Below are positions 1 to 8,420 of a stretch of DNA of 64,000 nucleotides, one piece after another. The translations under genes and the position numbers were made by a program. The notes under the pieces are model-generated. The model searched no databases. It had not been told where the DNA came from and was given only the letters and a program-made list of their open reading frames with translations. Positions within the stretch are counted from its first letter, which is position 1. Each line of letters begins with the position of its first letter. This DNA is from Burkholderiales bacterium. Its GTDB lineage: Bacteria; Pseudomonadota; Gammaproteobacteria; Burkholderiales; Burkholderiaceae_C. The DNA is taken from the NCBI GenBank assembly GCA_021414305.1, contig JAIOOS010000015.1, positions 545,605-609,604 on the forward strand, given 5' to 3'.

Positions 1-492
1 CGTGAGCGGGGCGTAGAGCGTCCAGCCCGCGGCGGGCGCGCCGCCGGGCATGAAGAACGAGCCGACGATCATCAGCGCGGCCGGGATCAGCAGCCAGAAG
101 CTGAGGTTGTTCATGCGCGCGAACGCCATGTCGGGCGCGCCGATCTGCAGCGGCACCATCCAGTTCGCGAAGCCCACGAACGCCGGCATGATCGCGCCGA
201 ACACCATGATCAGGCCGTGCATCGTCGTCAGCTGGTTGAAGAGCTGCGGGTTGACGAACTGCAGGCCGGGATGGAACAGCTCGGCGCGGATCATCAGCGC
301 CAGCACGCCGCCGACCATGAACATGGTGAACGAGAACAACAGGTACATCGTGCCGATGTCCTTGTGGTTCGTCGCGAACACCCAGCGGCGCCAGCCGTGC
401 GGGGCGCCGTGGTGATCGTGGTCGTGGTGCTCGTCGTGCCCGTGGCCGGCCGCGTGCCCGTGTCCGCCGTCTTGTCCGATTACTGCGCTCAT
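1..492 (-). CDS. ctaD: Cytochrome c oxidase subunit I, N-terminal part (runs off window)
   Basis: This is the first 164 residues of the catalytic subunit of an aa3-type cytochrome c oxidase, an inner-membrane enzyme that reduces O2 and pumps protons. The gene continues past the left edge, so its completeness cannot be judged. The start is the ATG at 492, 25 bases after the coxB stop. Residues 11-32 contain ten histidines, followed by the conserved TNHKDIG entry to helix 1. His92 in the HGL motif is the expected low-spin heme a ligand, and IGAPDMAF and NNLSFW follow. The CuB ligands lie outside the window. Its position directly after coxB on the same strand is the usual order for this operon. 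Confidence 0.96.
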   Translation of the reverse strand, partial: MSAVIGQDGGHGHAAGHGHDEHHDHDHHGAPHGWRRWVFATNHKDIGTMYLLFSFTMFMVGGVLALMIRAELFHPGLQFVNPQLFNQLTTMHGLIMVFGAIMPAFVGFANWMVPLQIGAPDMAFARMNNLSFWLLIPAALMIVGSFFMPGGAPAAGWTLYAPLT

Positions 493-517
493 GCCAATGT
501 CCTCTGCGGAATACGCG

Positions 518-1687
518 TCACTTGCGGGCCGCCGCGACTTCGGTCGGCTGCACGAGCTGACCGGTGGCGTTCGACCAGTGGTTCTTGGTGAAGGTGATCA
601 CTGCCGCGAGCTCGGTGTCGCTGAGCTGCTTCCAGGCCGGCATGGCGCCGTTGTTCTGGCCGTTGAGGAGTACGTGGATCTGCTTGGTCTTGTCCGCGTC
701 GAGAACGACCGCCGCGGCGTCCAGCGGCTTGACGCCGTTGCCGCCCTTGCCGTTGGCCTGGTGGCAGACCTGGCAATTGGCGGTGTAGACCTGCTCGCCG
801 CGGGCCTGCAGGGCGGCGAGGTCCCAGACCTTGTTCGGATCGTCGGCCTTGGCCGCCATCTCCTTCTTGCGCTCGCCGACCCAGGCGCTGTAGGCCGGCT
901 GCGACAGCACCTTGACGTGGATCGGCATGTAGGCGTGCTCCTTGCCGCAGAGCTCGAAGCACTGGCCGTAGAAATCGCCCTCCTTCTCGGCCTTGAACCA
1001 GGTGTCGCGCACGAAGCCGGGCAGCGCGTCCTGCTTGACGCCGAGCGAAGGCACGCCCCAGGCGTGGATCACGTCGTTGGCGGTGGTGATGATGCGGATC
1101 TTGCGGTTGACCGGCACGACCAGCGGGTTGTCGACCCGGAACAGGTAGTCGTCGCCGGTCGGCTTGCCGGCGTCGGACGCCTCGCGCTGGCTCGAGTCGA
1201 GCGTGGAGAGAAAGCCGATGCCCGCACCCTCGCCGTTGAGGTAGTCGTAGCCCCACTTCCACTGGTAGCCGGTGGCCTTGACGGTCAGGTCGGCGGCGCT
1301 GGTGTCCTTCATCGCGACGACGACGCGCGTCGCCGGCAGCGCCATCAGGATGACGATGATGAAGGGCACCACGGTCCAGGCGATCTCGACCGTCGTGCTC
1401 TCGTGAAAGTTCGCCGCCCGGGCGCCCTTCGACTTGCGGTGCTTGATGATCGAATAGAACATCACGCCGAACACGGCGAAGAAGATCACCAGGCAGACGA
1501 TCAACATGAAGTTGTGCAGCCACTGCATGTCGTGCGCGATCGCCGAGGCGGGCGGATGCAGGTCCAGCTGATTCACCTTCGGGCCGCCGGCCAGGTCGTT
1601 CACCGCCCACGCGGGGTACGCCAACGCCGCGCCTAGCGCCAGGGTGAGCCGGCCGAACGCGCGGCCAAGGGGTCGAATCGTCATCAT
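518..1687 (-). CDS. coxB: Cytochrome c oxidase subunit II with fused cytochrome c domain
   Basis: Subunit II takes electrons from cytochrome c through the binuclear CuA centre and passes them to subunit I. Counting from the ATG at 1687 (389 residues), there is a signal peptide, two membrane helices (about 58-82 and 102-124) and a periplasmic cupredoxin domain. His208, Cys243, Cys247, His251 and Met254 form the CuA pattern (CFELCGKEHAYM). A C-terminal cytochrome c domain follows, with CQVCH at 305-309 and a candidate axial Met349, so this is the caa3-like fused form. An in-frame GTG lies four codons upstream at 1699. Neither start has a strong ribosome binding site. The gene sits between the DUF2244 gene and ctaD. 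Confidence 0.96.
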   Translation of the reverse strand: MMTIRPLGRAFGRLTLALGAALAYPAWAVNDLAGGPKVNQLDLHPPASAIAHDMQWLHNFMLIVCLVIFFAVFGVMFYSIIKHRKSKGARAANFHESTTVEIAWTVVPFIIVILMALPATRVVVAMKDTSAADLTVKATGYQWKWGYDYLNGEGAGIGFLSTLDSSQREASDAGKPTGDDYLFRVDNPLVVPVNRKIRIITTANDVIHAWGVPSLGVKQDALPGFVRDTWFKAEKEGDFYGQCFELCGKEHAYMPIHVKVLSQPAYSAWVGERKKEMAAKADDPNKVWDLAALQARGEQVYTANCQVCHQANGKGGNGVKPLDAAAVVLDADKTKQIHVLLNGQNNGAMPAWKQLSDTELAAVITFTKNHWSNATGQLVQPTEVAAARK

Positions 1688-1720
1688 CTGTGGTGCCACG
1701 TTTCGAGAATCGTCTGGTTG

Positions 1721-2260
1721 TCAGGCGGTTGCCGCGCCGGTCGTGCGGCGCAGCGCCGCACGCAATTCGTCGGCCAGGGCGGGGCGCAGCTCGGGGCGCA
1801 CGAAGCGGCCGACGGCAATGCGCCTGCCCTCGCCCGAAAGCTCGATCAGGGAGCCGTCGCGATGCGCCGGCTCGACCCGAACCCAGGCGGGCGCCGCGAA
1901 CTCGACCCGCTCGGTGCGCCGGCCGAGGGTGCAGGCGACGGAGAGTCGTCCGGGCGCGAGGACCAGGTTCTCCTGGTCGGCGGCATGGCGGGAGTAGAGA
2001 ACGAGCGCAGCGCCGACGGCGAGCAGCTCGGCGCCGGCGAACGGCAGCACGTAGGGGGCGCCCTGGATCCAGAACGCTGCGCCGATGGCGAGGCCGACCA
2101 GGCACAGGCTGAGGTAGACGTTGAGCAGCTGGTGGGGCGCGAACGAGCAATTGCGCTTCATGTGCCAGCGCACCGAGTCGTCCTCCGCGGCGCTGGCGAA
2201 GCGGGACGCGGGAGCCGGCGACCCGAGGCCGCGCGAAGCGTGAACACTGAGAGTTGACAT
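1721..2260 (-). CDS. DUF2244 integral membrane protein
   Basis: A 179-residue protein with a polar N-terminus of about 45 residues, two close membrane helices (about 46-66 and 70-90) and a C-terminal soluble region of about 85 residues. It matches the DUF2244 family, whose molecular function is not established. In many beta- and alphaproteobacteria such genes sit beside cytochrome oxidase genes, and here it lies 33 bases upstream of coxB on the same strand. A role in oxidase assembly or maintenance is therefore a neighbourhood inference only. The ATG at 2260 is preceded by GCGCAGG, a weak ribosome binding site. Confidence 0.85.
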   Translation of the reverse strand: MSTLSVHASRGLGSPAPASRFASAAEDDSVRWHMKRNCSFAPHQLLNVYLSLCLVGLAIGAAFWIQGAPYVLPFAGAELLAVGAALVLYSRHAADQENLVLAPGRLSVACTLGRRTERVEFAAPAWVRVEPAHRDGSLIELSGEGRRIAVGRFVRPELRPALADELRAALRRTTGAATA

Positions 2261-2287
2261 CCTGCGCCGGGTTGCCTGGGGAGAGCC

Positions 2288-2305
2288 TGTCGAGAAGCCT
2301 CGACA
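2288..2305 (-). promoter_or_regulatory. Small hairpin in the leader of the DUF2244 gene
   Basis: Two perfect 7-base arms (TGTCGAG and CTCGACA) surround a 4-base loop in the 71-base gap between the methyltransferase stop and the DUF2244 start. On the minus strand the hairpin follows a T-run and is not followed by one, so it is not a standard intrinsic terminator for the gene behind it. It would lie in the 5' leader of the DUF2244-cox transcript. A TAAAAT hexamer at 2321-2316 is a possible -10 upstream of it, with no good -35. Confidence 0.4.
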
Positions 2306-2331
2306 AAAACCAAGGATTTTAGCTTACGCAT

Positions 2332-3240
2332 TCAGCGCGGTCGGGCCGGCCGCCTCACCATCGCCCGCATGTCGTCGAGAGAGACCGCGACCTCCCCGCC
2401 CTGAAGACGCGGCGGGGCCTTGAAACCGTGCCCGTAGGCGACCTCGAAGGCGAGGGAGATCCGACCGTCGGCCGCGGCGCGCGCGCCCAGCGCCTCGAGC
2501 AGGCGGCGGCGCCACACCGGCGTGCGCAAGCCGGCGAACCGAGCGGGCGCGGCGTTGCCACCGAGCTGGCGCAGCTCGGCGAGCAGCGCCTCTGCATTCG
2601 GCCAGCTCAGCGTCAGCGTCTCCTGATCAAGCACGGGATCGGCGAAGCCGGCGACAACCAGCATGTCGCCGAGATCGTGCATGTCGATGAAGCCGGGCGT
2701 CGGCGCCGGCCAGCCCATCGCCGCGTAGAGCTCGCGCAAGCCGGCGAGCGTGCCCGGACCGAGGCAGGAGAAGGCGACCAGGCCGTCGACCCCGACCAGC
2801 CCGTGCCAGCGCGCGAACAGCGCCGGCGGATCGAGCACGCCGTGCAGCACCATGTTGGCCCAGACGAGCTGCGCGCGGCCGAGCACGGCATCGGCATCGG
2901 CGACGAGATGCGGCGTCGTCGCCCGGCCCTTGCCGAAGGCCCACCACGGCCGCTCGGCCTTGCGTTCATGACGCACCAGCCAGCGCGCGTCGGGCTCGAC
3001 GGCGACGATCTCGGCCTTGGGGTAGCGCTGGCGCAGCGCGCTCGCGCCGCCGCCCGGACCGGCGCCCCAGTCGAGCACCCGCTCCGGCTCGACGCGCATC
3101 GGTGCCAGTCGTTCGGCCAGCCTGCGGGCGACCTCGCCGTGCAGCCACGGCGGCTCGTCCTGCGCGGCCATCCGGCGCAGCGCCCGCTCGACCGCGACCG
3201 CATCGAGGCGGCGCCCGCCCGCGCGATCGTTCGCATCCAT
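2332..3240 (-). CDS. BioC-like SAM-dependent methyltransferase
   Basis: A 302-residue class I methyltransferase. The SAM-binding glycine loop is VLDWGAGPGGG at residues 55-65, followed by the acidic end of strand 2 (VAVEPD). The overall layout resembles BioC, the malonyl-ACP O-methyltransferase that starts biotin synthesis, and betaproteobacterial proteins of this type next to comF are often labelled biotin synthesis proteins. No biotin genes are nearby, so the substrate is open. The ATG at 3240 is 21 bases from the divergent comF start. A TATACT hexamer lies 7 bases before it, so the message could be leaderless. Confidence 0.8.
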   Translation of the reverse strand: MDANDRAGGRRLDAVAVERALRRMAAQDEPPWLHGEVARRLAERLAPMRVEPERVLDWGAGPGGGASALRQRYPKAEIVAVEPDARWLVRHERKAERPWWAFGKGRATTPHLVADADAVLGRAQLVWANMVLHGVLDPPALFARWHGLVGVDGLVAFSCLGPGTLAGLRELYAAMGWPAPTPGFIDMHDLGDMLVVAGFADPVLDQETLTLSWPNAEALLAELRQLGGNAAPARFAGLRTPVWRRRLLEALGARAAADGRISLAFEVAYGHGFKAPPRLQGGEVAVSLDDMRAMVRRPARPR

Positions 3241-3247
3241 GGCGGGC

Positions 3248-3255
3248 AGTATATT
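3248..3255. promoter_or_regulatory. Overlapping divergent -10 hexamers of the methyltransferase gene and comF
   Basis: The 21-base gap between two divergent starts holds TATACT on the minus strand (3253-3248), 7 bases before the methyltransferase ATG, and TATATT on the plus strand (3250-3255), 6 bases before the comF ATG. With standard spacing, transcription would start at or next to the first base of each start codon. No convincing -35 element is seen on either strand. This patch is the only AT-rich stretch in the neighbourhood. Confidence 0.5.
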
Positions 3256-3261
3256 GAGCCG

Positions 3262-4008
3262 ATGCCTGCTGACCGCCCCGATCGCGCCACGCGCGGCCGG
3301 GATCTCGCCCTGCCGTCCCGGCGCTGGCCGAGCCTGTGCGCGGTGTGCGAAGGCTGGGGCCGCGGCCGCGTCTGCGCCGAGTGCCATGCGCGCTTCGCGC
3401 CGCTCGTCCCGCGCTGCCGGCGCTGCGCCCTGCAGGTGCCGGCGGGCATCGCCCTCTGCGGCGGCTGCCTGGCCGCGCCGCCGTCCTTCGACGCCGCCTT
3501 CGCCCGCGTCGACTACGCCTATCCGTGGGACCGGCTGATTCCGGCGTTCAAGTTCCGCGGCGCCCTCGACCTCGTGCCCGTTCTGGTCGAGGCGGTCGTC
3601 GAGGCCTGCGCCGGGCGCGAGCCCGACGCCGGGCCGCCCCTCGTCGTCGCCGTTCCCCTGAGCGATGCGCGCCTTCGCGAGCGCGGTTTCAACCAGGCGT
3701 GGGAGCTCGCGCGGCGGGTCGCGCCGCGCCTCGGCGGCCGCGCCGATGCCGACCTGCTGCTGCGCCTGCGCGACACGCCGCATCAGATCGCGCTGCCGCC
3801 GGGCGAACGCGCCGGCAACGTGCGCGGCGCCTTCGCGGTCGAGCCGCGCCGCCGCGGCGAGCTGCGCGACCGCACGGTCGCGCTGGTCGACGACGTGATG
3901 ACGACCGGCAGCACCGCGGCCGAGATCGCGCAGGTGCTGAAGCAGGCCGGCGCCGCGCGGGTCGAGGTCTGGATGGTGGCGCGCACGCCGCGGCCCGAGG
4001 ATCACTGA
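3262..4008 (+). CDS. comF: ComF family phosphoribosyltransferase-like protein
   Basis: A 248-residue ComF family protein. The N-terminus has four CxxC pairs (Cys26/29, 38/41, 52/55, 66/69), the expected zinc-binding double-zinc-ribbon region. A phosphoribosyltransferase fold follows, with the PRPP-loop motif ALVDDVMTTGST at about 211-222. In naturally transformable bacteria ComF acts in uptake or recombination of incoming DNA; elsewhere its role is less clear. The ATG at 3262 is the only good start before the zinc ribbon and follows a -10-like TATATT by only 6 bases. trmL follows after 9 bases on the same strand and may be cotranscribed. Confidence 0.92.
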   Translation: MPADRPDRATRGRDLALPSRRWPSLCAVCEGWGRGRVCAECHARFAPLVPRCRRCALQVPAGIALCGGCLAAPPSFDAAFARVDYAYPWDRLIPAFKFRGALDLVPVLVEAVVEACAGREPDAGPPLVVAVPLSDARLRERGFNQAWELARRVAPRLGGRADADLLLRLRDTPHQIALPPGERAGNVRGAFAVEPRRRGELRDRTVALVDDVMTTGSTAAEIAQVLKQAGAARVEVWMVARTPRPEDH

Positions 4009-4017
4009 GCTCGCCCG

Positions 4018-4488
4018 ATGTTCAACATCGTCCTCGTCGAGCCGGAGATTCCGCCGAACACCGGCAACGTCATCCGCCTGGCCGCCAACACCGGTGCCGC
4101 GCTGCACCTGGTCGAGCCGCTCGGCTTCTCGATGGAAGACCGGCTGCTGCGCCGCGCCGGGCTCGACTATCACGAGTTCGCCGAGGTGCGCCGGCACGCG
4201 TCGTGGCCGGCCTTTCTCGCCGCGATGGCACCGAGGCCGGAGCGCCTGTTCGCCTTCACGACCGAGGGCACGACAGGCTTCGCCGACGTCTCCTGGTTGC
4301 CGGGCGACTGGCTGGTGTTCGGTTCCGAGACCGCGGGGCTCGCCCCCGCGCTGCGCCAGTCGATTCCCGCCGTGCAGCAGGTGCGGCTCCCGCTCCGTCC
4401 CGGCCAGCGCAGCCTCAACCTGAGCAATGCGGTCGCGGTGGCGGTGTTCGAGGCCTGGCGGCAGAACGGCTACGCCGGCGGCGTCTAG
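4018..4488 (+). CDS. trmL: tRNA (cytidine(34)-2'-O)-methyltransferase
   Basis: A 156-residue SPOUT-class methyltransferase that 2'-O-methylates the wobble nucleotide of certain leucine tRNAs. The N-terminus MFNIVLVEPEIPPNTGNVIR is characteristic. The C-terminal knot motifs are VFGSETAGL and LPLRPGQRSLNLSNAVAV, which bind SAM. The length matches single-domain TrmL. It starts 9 bases after comF and is convergent with gpsA, 15 bases away; no terminator hairpin is visible in that gap. Confidence 0.95.
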   Translation: MFNIVLVEPEIPPNTGNVIRLAANTGAALHLVEPLGFSMEDRLLRRAGLDYHEFAEVRRHASWPAFLAAMAPRPERLFAFTTEGTTGFADVSWLPGDWLVFGSETAGLAPALRQSIPAVQQVRLPLRPGQRSLNLSNAVAVAVFEAWRQNGYAGGV

Positions 4489-4503
4489 ACCCGGAGCCGG
4501 CGC

Positions 4504-5493
4504 TCAGCCGCCCTCGGGCCGGGCGTCGCGCCGCAGCAGCAGCTCGAGTGCCTGGGCCGGCGCCAGCCGGCCGTCGAGCACCTGCACGACCGCGTCGACG
4601 ATCGGCATCTCGATACCGCGCGCATGCGCGCGTTGCAGCACCATCGGCGCGCTGCGCACGCCCTCGGCCACATGGCCCAGCTCGGCGAGGATGCGGGCCA
4701 GCGGCACGCCTTCGGCCAGGCGCAGGCCGACGCTGCGGTTGCGCGACAGGTCGCCGGTGGTCGTCAGCACCAGGTCGCCGAGGCCGGAGAGGCCCATGAA
4801 CGTTTGCGCTTCGGCGCCGAGGGCGACGCCGAGGCGCGTCATCTCGGCCAGGCCGCGCGTCACCAGCGCGGCGCGCGCGTTCTGGCCGAGCTGCATGCCG
4901 TCAACGATGCCGGTGGCGATCGCGAGCACGTTCTTCACCGCGCCACCGACCTCGACGCCGACCGGATCGGCCGAGGTGTAGATGCGCAGCGAGCCGGCAT
5001 GGAAGGCCTCGACCGCGGCGTCGCGCAGACCCGCATCGCGGCTCGCCGCGACCAGCGCCGTCGGCTGGCCGCGCGCCACCTCGATCGCGAAGCTCGGCCC
5101 GGAGAGAACGCCGACGCGGGCGTTCGGCGCCGCCGCCTGCGCGACCTCATGCCCGAGCCAGCCGGTGCCCTCCTGGAAGCCCTTGCACAGCCAGAGCACG
5201 GCCGGGTCGGCTTCGCCGGCAAGGCGGCGCAGCACGGTATCGAGCCCGGCCATAGGCGTGGCGACGACCAGCAGCCCGCCGCGCGCATGACGCACCGCCG
5301 CCGCGAAGTCGCTGGTGACCTGCAGCGCCGGCGGCAGCGCGACCTCGGGCAGGTAGCGGGCGTTGCGGCGGAGCGAGCGCATCTGCGCCGCCTGCGCCGC
5401 GTCGCGCGCCCAGAGGCGCGTGGCGTACGCGGCCGAGGCGTGGATCGCGAGCGCAGTGCCCCACGCTCCTGCGCCGAGCACCGTCAGGTTCAT
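4504..5493 (-). CDS. gpsA: NAD(P)-dependent glycerol-3-phosphate dehydrogenase
   Basis: A 329-residue cytosolic enzyme that reduces dihydroxyacetone phosphate to sn-glycerol 3-phosphate for phospholipid synthesis. The Rossmann loop is [12 protein letters not shown] at residues 5-16. [17 protein letters not shown] and [17 protein letters not shown] carry the conserved substrate-binding region and catalytic lysine. It is the last gene of the rhodanese-grxC-secB-gpsA operon, starting 22 bases after the secB stop, an order common in proteobacteria. Confidence 0.97.
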   Translation of the reverse strand: MNLTVLGAGAWGTALAIHASAAYATRLWARDAAQAAQMRSLRRNARYLPEVALPPALQVTSDFAAAVRHARGGLLVVATPMAGLDTVLRRLAGEADPAVLWLCKGFQEGTGWLGHEVAQAAAPNARVGVLSGPSFAIEVARGQPTALVAASRDAGLRDAAVEAFHAGSLRIYTSADPVGVEVGGAVKNVLAIATGIVDGMQLGQNARAALVTRGLAEMTRLGVALGAEAQTFMGLSGLGDLVLTTTGDLSRNRSVGLRLAEGVPLARILAELGHVAEGVRSAPMVLQRAHARGIEMPIVDAVVQVLDGRLAPAQALELLLRRDARPEGG

Positions 5494-5515
5494 CGGCGCG
5501 GGCGAGCGGGAAAGC

Positions 5516-6004
5516 TCAGCCTTCGATGCTCGGCGCGCCCGAGCCGTTGGTCACCGCCGCGGCGGCCTGCGCTTCGGCTTCGGCGCGCTGCGCTTCGAAC
5601 ATCGCCTGGAAGTTGACTTCCGAGAGCATCACCGGCGGAAATCCCGCACGGGTGCAGACGTCGGAGACGATCGCGCGCAGGTACGGATAGACGATGCCCG
5701 GGCAGTTGATGCCGAGGATCATCTTCAGCTGCTCTTCCGGGATGTTCCTGATCTCGAAGATGCCGCCCTGCTTGGCCTCGACCAGGAACAGCGTCTTGTC
5801 GTTGATCGTGGTCGTGACGGTCGCCGTCACGGTGACCTCGTAGGTCGCCTCGGCGACCAGCTCGGCGCCGAGCGCGAGGTTGATCTCGACCTGCGGCTGG
5901 CCTTGCTCGAGCAGCACCTGCGGCGAGTTCGGCTGCTCGAGCGACAGGTCCTTCAGGTACATCCTCTGGATCGAGAACAGAGGGGCGTTGTCGGTGTCGG
6001 CCAT
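5516..6004 (-). CDS. secB: Protein-export chaperone SecB
   Basis: A 162-residue acidic cytosolic chaperone that holds precursor proteins unfolded and hands them to SecA. The [19 protein letters not shown] start, the [16 protein letters not shown] region and the [19 protein letters not shown] core are typical. The Ala/Gly-rich tail after about residue 140 is variable, as in other SecB proteins. The gene lies between grxC and gpsA in the usual operon. A 25-base pyrimidine tract (minus-strand sense) lies 12 bases upstream of the ATG. Confidence 0.97.
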   Translation of the reverse strand: MADTDNAPLFSIQRMYLKDLSLEQPNSPQVLLEQGQPQVEINLALGAELVAEATYEVTVTATVTTTINDKTLFLVEAKQGGIFEIRNIPEEQLKMILGINCPGIVYPYLRAIVSDVCTRAGFPPVMLSEVNFQAMFEAQRAEAEAQAAAAVTNGSGAPSIEG

Positions 6005-6016
6005 GGCAAGCTCTTT

Positions 6017-6041
6017 GAGGGAGGAAGGAGGAGGAGGAGGA
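6017..6041. repeat. Purine/pyrimidine tract upstream of secB
   Basis: A 25-base run without any pyrimidine on the plus strand, made mainly of GGA/GAG units. On the transcribed minus strand it is a C/U-only run in the grxC-secB spacer, just upstream of the secB ribosome binding region. It is a simple repeat and may vary in length between strains. Confidence 0.7.
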
Positions 6042-6096
6042 CGCGGACGCGCGGCGCGGCGCGGGAGGCGATCCGGCAGGCTGGCCGGGGCGGCGA

Positions 6097-6372
6097 TTAT
6101 GGCGCGGCGGCGAGCAGCGGCTCGAGGCCGCCGGCGCGGTCGAGCGCGATCAGGTCGTCGCAGCCGCCGACGTGGGTGGCGCCGATGAAGATCTGCGGCA
6201 CGGTGTAGCGGCCGGTCAGCTCGATCATGGTCCGGCGCTCGCCCGGGCGCTCGTCGACCCGGATCTCGTCGAGCTGCTCGACGCCGCGCTGGCGAAGCAG
6301 CGCCTTGGCGCGAATGCAGTACGGGCAGGTCCCGGTGCTGTACATCTTCACCGGCTGCATCGCGACGCTCAT
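6097..6372 (-). CDS. grxC: Glutaredoxin 3
   Basis: A 91-residue glutaredoxin that reduces disulfides and glutathione-protein mixed disulfides in the cytosol using glutathione. The active site is CPYC at residues 16-19. TVPQIFIG supplies the cis-proline of the fold and GGCDDL the glutathione-binding end. The ATG at 6372 overlaps the rhodanese stop as ATGA, so the two are probably translationally coupled. A second in-frame ATG four codons later is possible but lacks this coupling. secB follows after 92 bases. Confidence 0.95.
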   Translation of the reverse strand: MSVAMQPVKMYSTGTCPYCIRAKALLRQRGVEQLDEIRVDERPGERRTMIELTGRYTVPQIFIGATHVGGCDDLIALDRAGGLEPLLAAAP

Positions 6373-6785
6373 GCCGAAGCGGTCTTCTCGACCGGCAGGT
6401 TGGCGGCGCGCCAAGCGGCGAGGCCGCCGGCGAGGACGCGGGCGTTCTCGTAGCCGAGCTTCTTCAGCACGGCGACGGCGCGTTGGGCGCGCGAGCCCGT
6501 CGGGCAGACGATCACGAGCGGCAGCGACTTGTTCTTCGGCAGCTCGCGCGAGGTCTCGAGGCCGGCGAGCGGCGCGTTCTTCGCCCCGAGCGCGTGCGCC
6601 GCCGCGTATTCGGCAGGCTCGCTCACGTCGATCAGCACGCCCTTTTCGCGATTGATGATCTGCACCGCATCGGCCGCCGAGACCCGGCCGCCGCCGCCCG
6701 CCTGCTGGAGCATCGGCATGAGGAGCAGCGTGCCCGAGGCGATGGCGGCGGCGAACAGGTACCAGTTTTCGATGACGAAGCTCAA
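6369..6785 (-). CDS. Membrane-anchored rhodanese-like protein
   Basis: A 138-residue protein with an N-terminal membrane helix (about 8-26) and one rhodanese domain. The active-site loop is CPTGSR with Cys94, so a sulfurtransferase or related thiol activity is plausible; the substrate is unknown. It resembles the YibN-type proteins that precede grxC and secB in many proteobacteria. The best start is a TTG at 6785, because the encoded N-terminus (SFVIENWY) matches the family and no ATG is available upstream. A TATAAT hexamer at 6835-6830 on the minus strand is a plausible -10 for this four-gene operon. Confidence 0.88.
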   Translation of the reverse strand: MSFVIENWYLFAAAIASGTLLLMPMLQQAGGGGRVSAADAVQIINREKGVLIDVSEPAEYAAAHALGAKNAPLAGLETSRELPKNKSLPLVIVCPTGSRAQRAVAVLKKLGYENARVLAGGLAAWRAANLPVEKTASA

Positions 6786-6829
6786 GGCGCAACGCGAGGC
6801 GCGTTCGCGCCTGCTCCGAGAAAACGCGA

Positions 6830-6835
6830 ATTATA
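6830..6835 (-). promoter_or_regulatory. Candidate -10 of the rhodanese-grxC-secB-gpsA operon
   Basis: A perfect TATAAT on the minus strand in the 134-base gap between the rhodanese gene and gpmA. The start of transcription would fall near 6823, giving a leader of about 38 bases. The -35 region at the usual distance is GC-rich and unconvincing, so this is a candidate only. The gap must also hold the gpmA promoter. Confidence 0.45.
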
Positions 6836-6919
6836 GAATTCCGCCTCCTCGCGCCGCCGGACCTCACGGCATCGCCCTGCAACGCGCCGGCCTACGCGCC
6901 TGCCTCCGGAACCCCGCCC

Positions 6920-7666
6920 ATGCACAAGCTCGTCCTGGTTCGTCATGGCGAATCGACCTGGAACCTGGAGAACCGGTTCACCGGCTGGACCGACGTCGAC
7001 CTCACCGCCAAGGGCGTGGAGCAGGCGCGTGCCGCCGGCCGGCTGCTGAAGGCCGAAGGCTACGAATTCGACCGCTGCTACACCTCGGTGCTGAAGCGGG
7101 CGATCTGGACCCTCTGGCATGCCCTCGACGAGATGGACCGGACCTGGCTTCCGGTCGTCAACGAGTGGAAGCTGAACGAGCGCCACTACGGCGCGCTGCA
7201 AGGCCTCGACAAGGCCGAGACCACGCGCAAGTTCGGCCCCGAGCAGGTGCTCGCCTGGCGGCGCAGCTACGACGTGCCGCCGCCCGCGCTCTCGCCCGAC
7301 GATCCGCGCAGCGAGCGCAGCGATCCGCGCTACCGCGGCCTGAAGGACGGCGAGGTGCCGCTCACCGAGTGCCTGAAGGACACCGTCGCCCGGGTGCTGC
7401 CGTGGTGGCACGCCACCCTGGCGCCGGCCATCCGCGCCGGCGAGCGGCTTCTGGTCTCGGCCCACGGCAACAGCATGCGGGCGCTCGTGAAGTACCTGGA
7501 CGAGGTGTCCGACGCCGACATCGTCGGCCTCAACATCCCGAACGGCATCCCGCTGGTCTACGAGCTCGACGATGCGCTGAAGCCGATCCGCAGCTACTAC
7601 CTCGGCGATCCGGAAGTGGCGGCAGCGGCGGCGGCCGCGGTCGCCCGTCAGGCCTCGGGCGGCTGA
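6920..7666 (+). CDS. gpmA: 2,3-bisphosphoglycerate-dependent phosphoglycerate mutase
   Basis: A 248-residue glycolytic enzyme interconverting 3- and 2-phosphoglycerate through a phosphohistidine. The [20 protein letters not shown] start carries the catalytic His9, and [15 protein letters not shown] near residue 180 carries the second histidine. The length is normal for this class. The final 19 bases overlap the end of the convergent plsC gene. Confidence 0.97.
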   Translation: MHKLVLVRHGESTWNLENRFTGWTDVDLTAKGVEQARAAGRLLKAEGYEFDRCYTSVLKRAIWTLWHALDEMDRTWLPVVNEWKLNERHYGALQGLDKAETTRKFGPEQVLAWRRSYDVPPPALSPDDPRSERSDPRYRGLKDGEVPLTECLKDTVARVLPWWHATLAPAIRAGERLLVSAHGNSMRALVKYLDEVSDADIVGLNIPNGIPLVYELDDALKPIRSYYLGDPEVAAAAAAAVARQASGG

Positions 7667-8409
7667 AGGGCGACGCCGAGCGCGCCGGCGATGTCGGCGC
7701 GCAGGCGCCGGGCGAGCTCGCGCCGCTCGACGCCGCTCGAGTCGCGCGGCGGCAGGAACACCAGCCGGGCGACGACGCCGTCGCCGCAGGCCGAGTTCCA
7801 CAGGCTTTCGGCCAGCGTGGTCGCGCCGACGAACTCCATCGCCGCGCTGACCGCGTGGCTCGAGTCGGAAAAGCGCAGCGCCGCCGGCTGCACCGGCGTC
7901 GCGGTCGAGATCGCCGCCTGCAGCAGGTTGGCGTGAAACGGCAGCAGGCCATGGCCGGTCGACGTGGTGCCCTCGGGGAAGATCGCCACCGTCTGTCCGG
8001 CGTGGAGCGCCTCGGCCATCGCATGAACGACCCGCAAGGCATCGCGCTTCCTCTCGCGCTCGAGGTAGAGCGTGCCCGCCGAGTCGACGAGGCGGGAGAT
8101 CAGCGGCCACGCCTTCACGTCGGCCTTGGAGACGAAGCGCGCCTCGGGCACGACCGCGTGCACGACCATGATGTCGAGCCAGGAGATGTGGTTGACGGCG
8201 AGCAGGCAGCCGCCGCCCGGAGGCGTGCCCTCGACGCGCAAGGCGATGCCGAGCACGCGCAGCATCTTCCCGGACCACCAGCGGATCCGCGCCAGCCGCT
8301 CCGCCGGCGCCAGCCGGGGAAAACGGAACAGCACGATGGCCAGGCCGTGCAGGCCGTGCACGACGCAGCGGATCAGGCGCCCGACGGCGCGAAGGCGGCG
8401 CAGCGCCAC
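7648..8409 (-). CDS. plsC: 1-acyl-sn-glycerol-3-phosphate acyltransferase
   Basis: A 253-residue membrane-associated acyltransferase that makes phosphatidic acid from lysophosphatidic acid. It has one or two N-terminal hydrophobic segments, the catalytic NHISWLD motif (HxxxxD type) and the FPEGTTSTG acyl-acceptor motif. No ATG fits; the GTG at 8409, 11 bases after the pyrC' stop with a weak AGGCG upstream, is the best start. It is probably the last gene of the ruvX-pyrR-pyrB-pyrC'-plsC unit. Confidence 0.9.
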   Translation of the reverse strand: MALRRLRAVGRLIRCVVHGLHGLAIVLFRFPRLAPAERLARIRWWSGKMLRVLGIALRVEGTPPGGGCLLAVNHISWLDIMVVHAVVPEARFVSKADVKAWPLISRLVDSAGTLYLERERKRDALRVVHAMAEALHAGQTVAIFPEGTTSTGHGLLPFHANLLQAAISTATPVQPAALRFSDSSHAVSAAMEFVGATTLAESLWNSACGDGVVARLVFLPPRDSSGVERRELARRLRADIAGALGVALQPPEA

Positions 8410-8420
8410 GCCGTTCGCGC

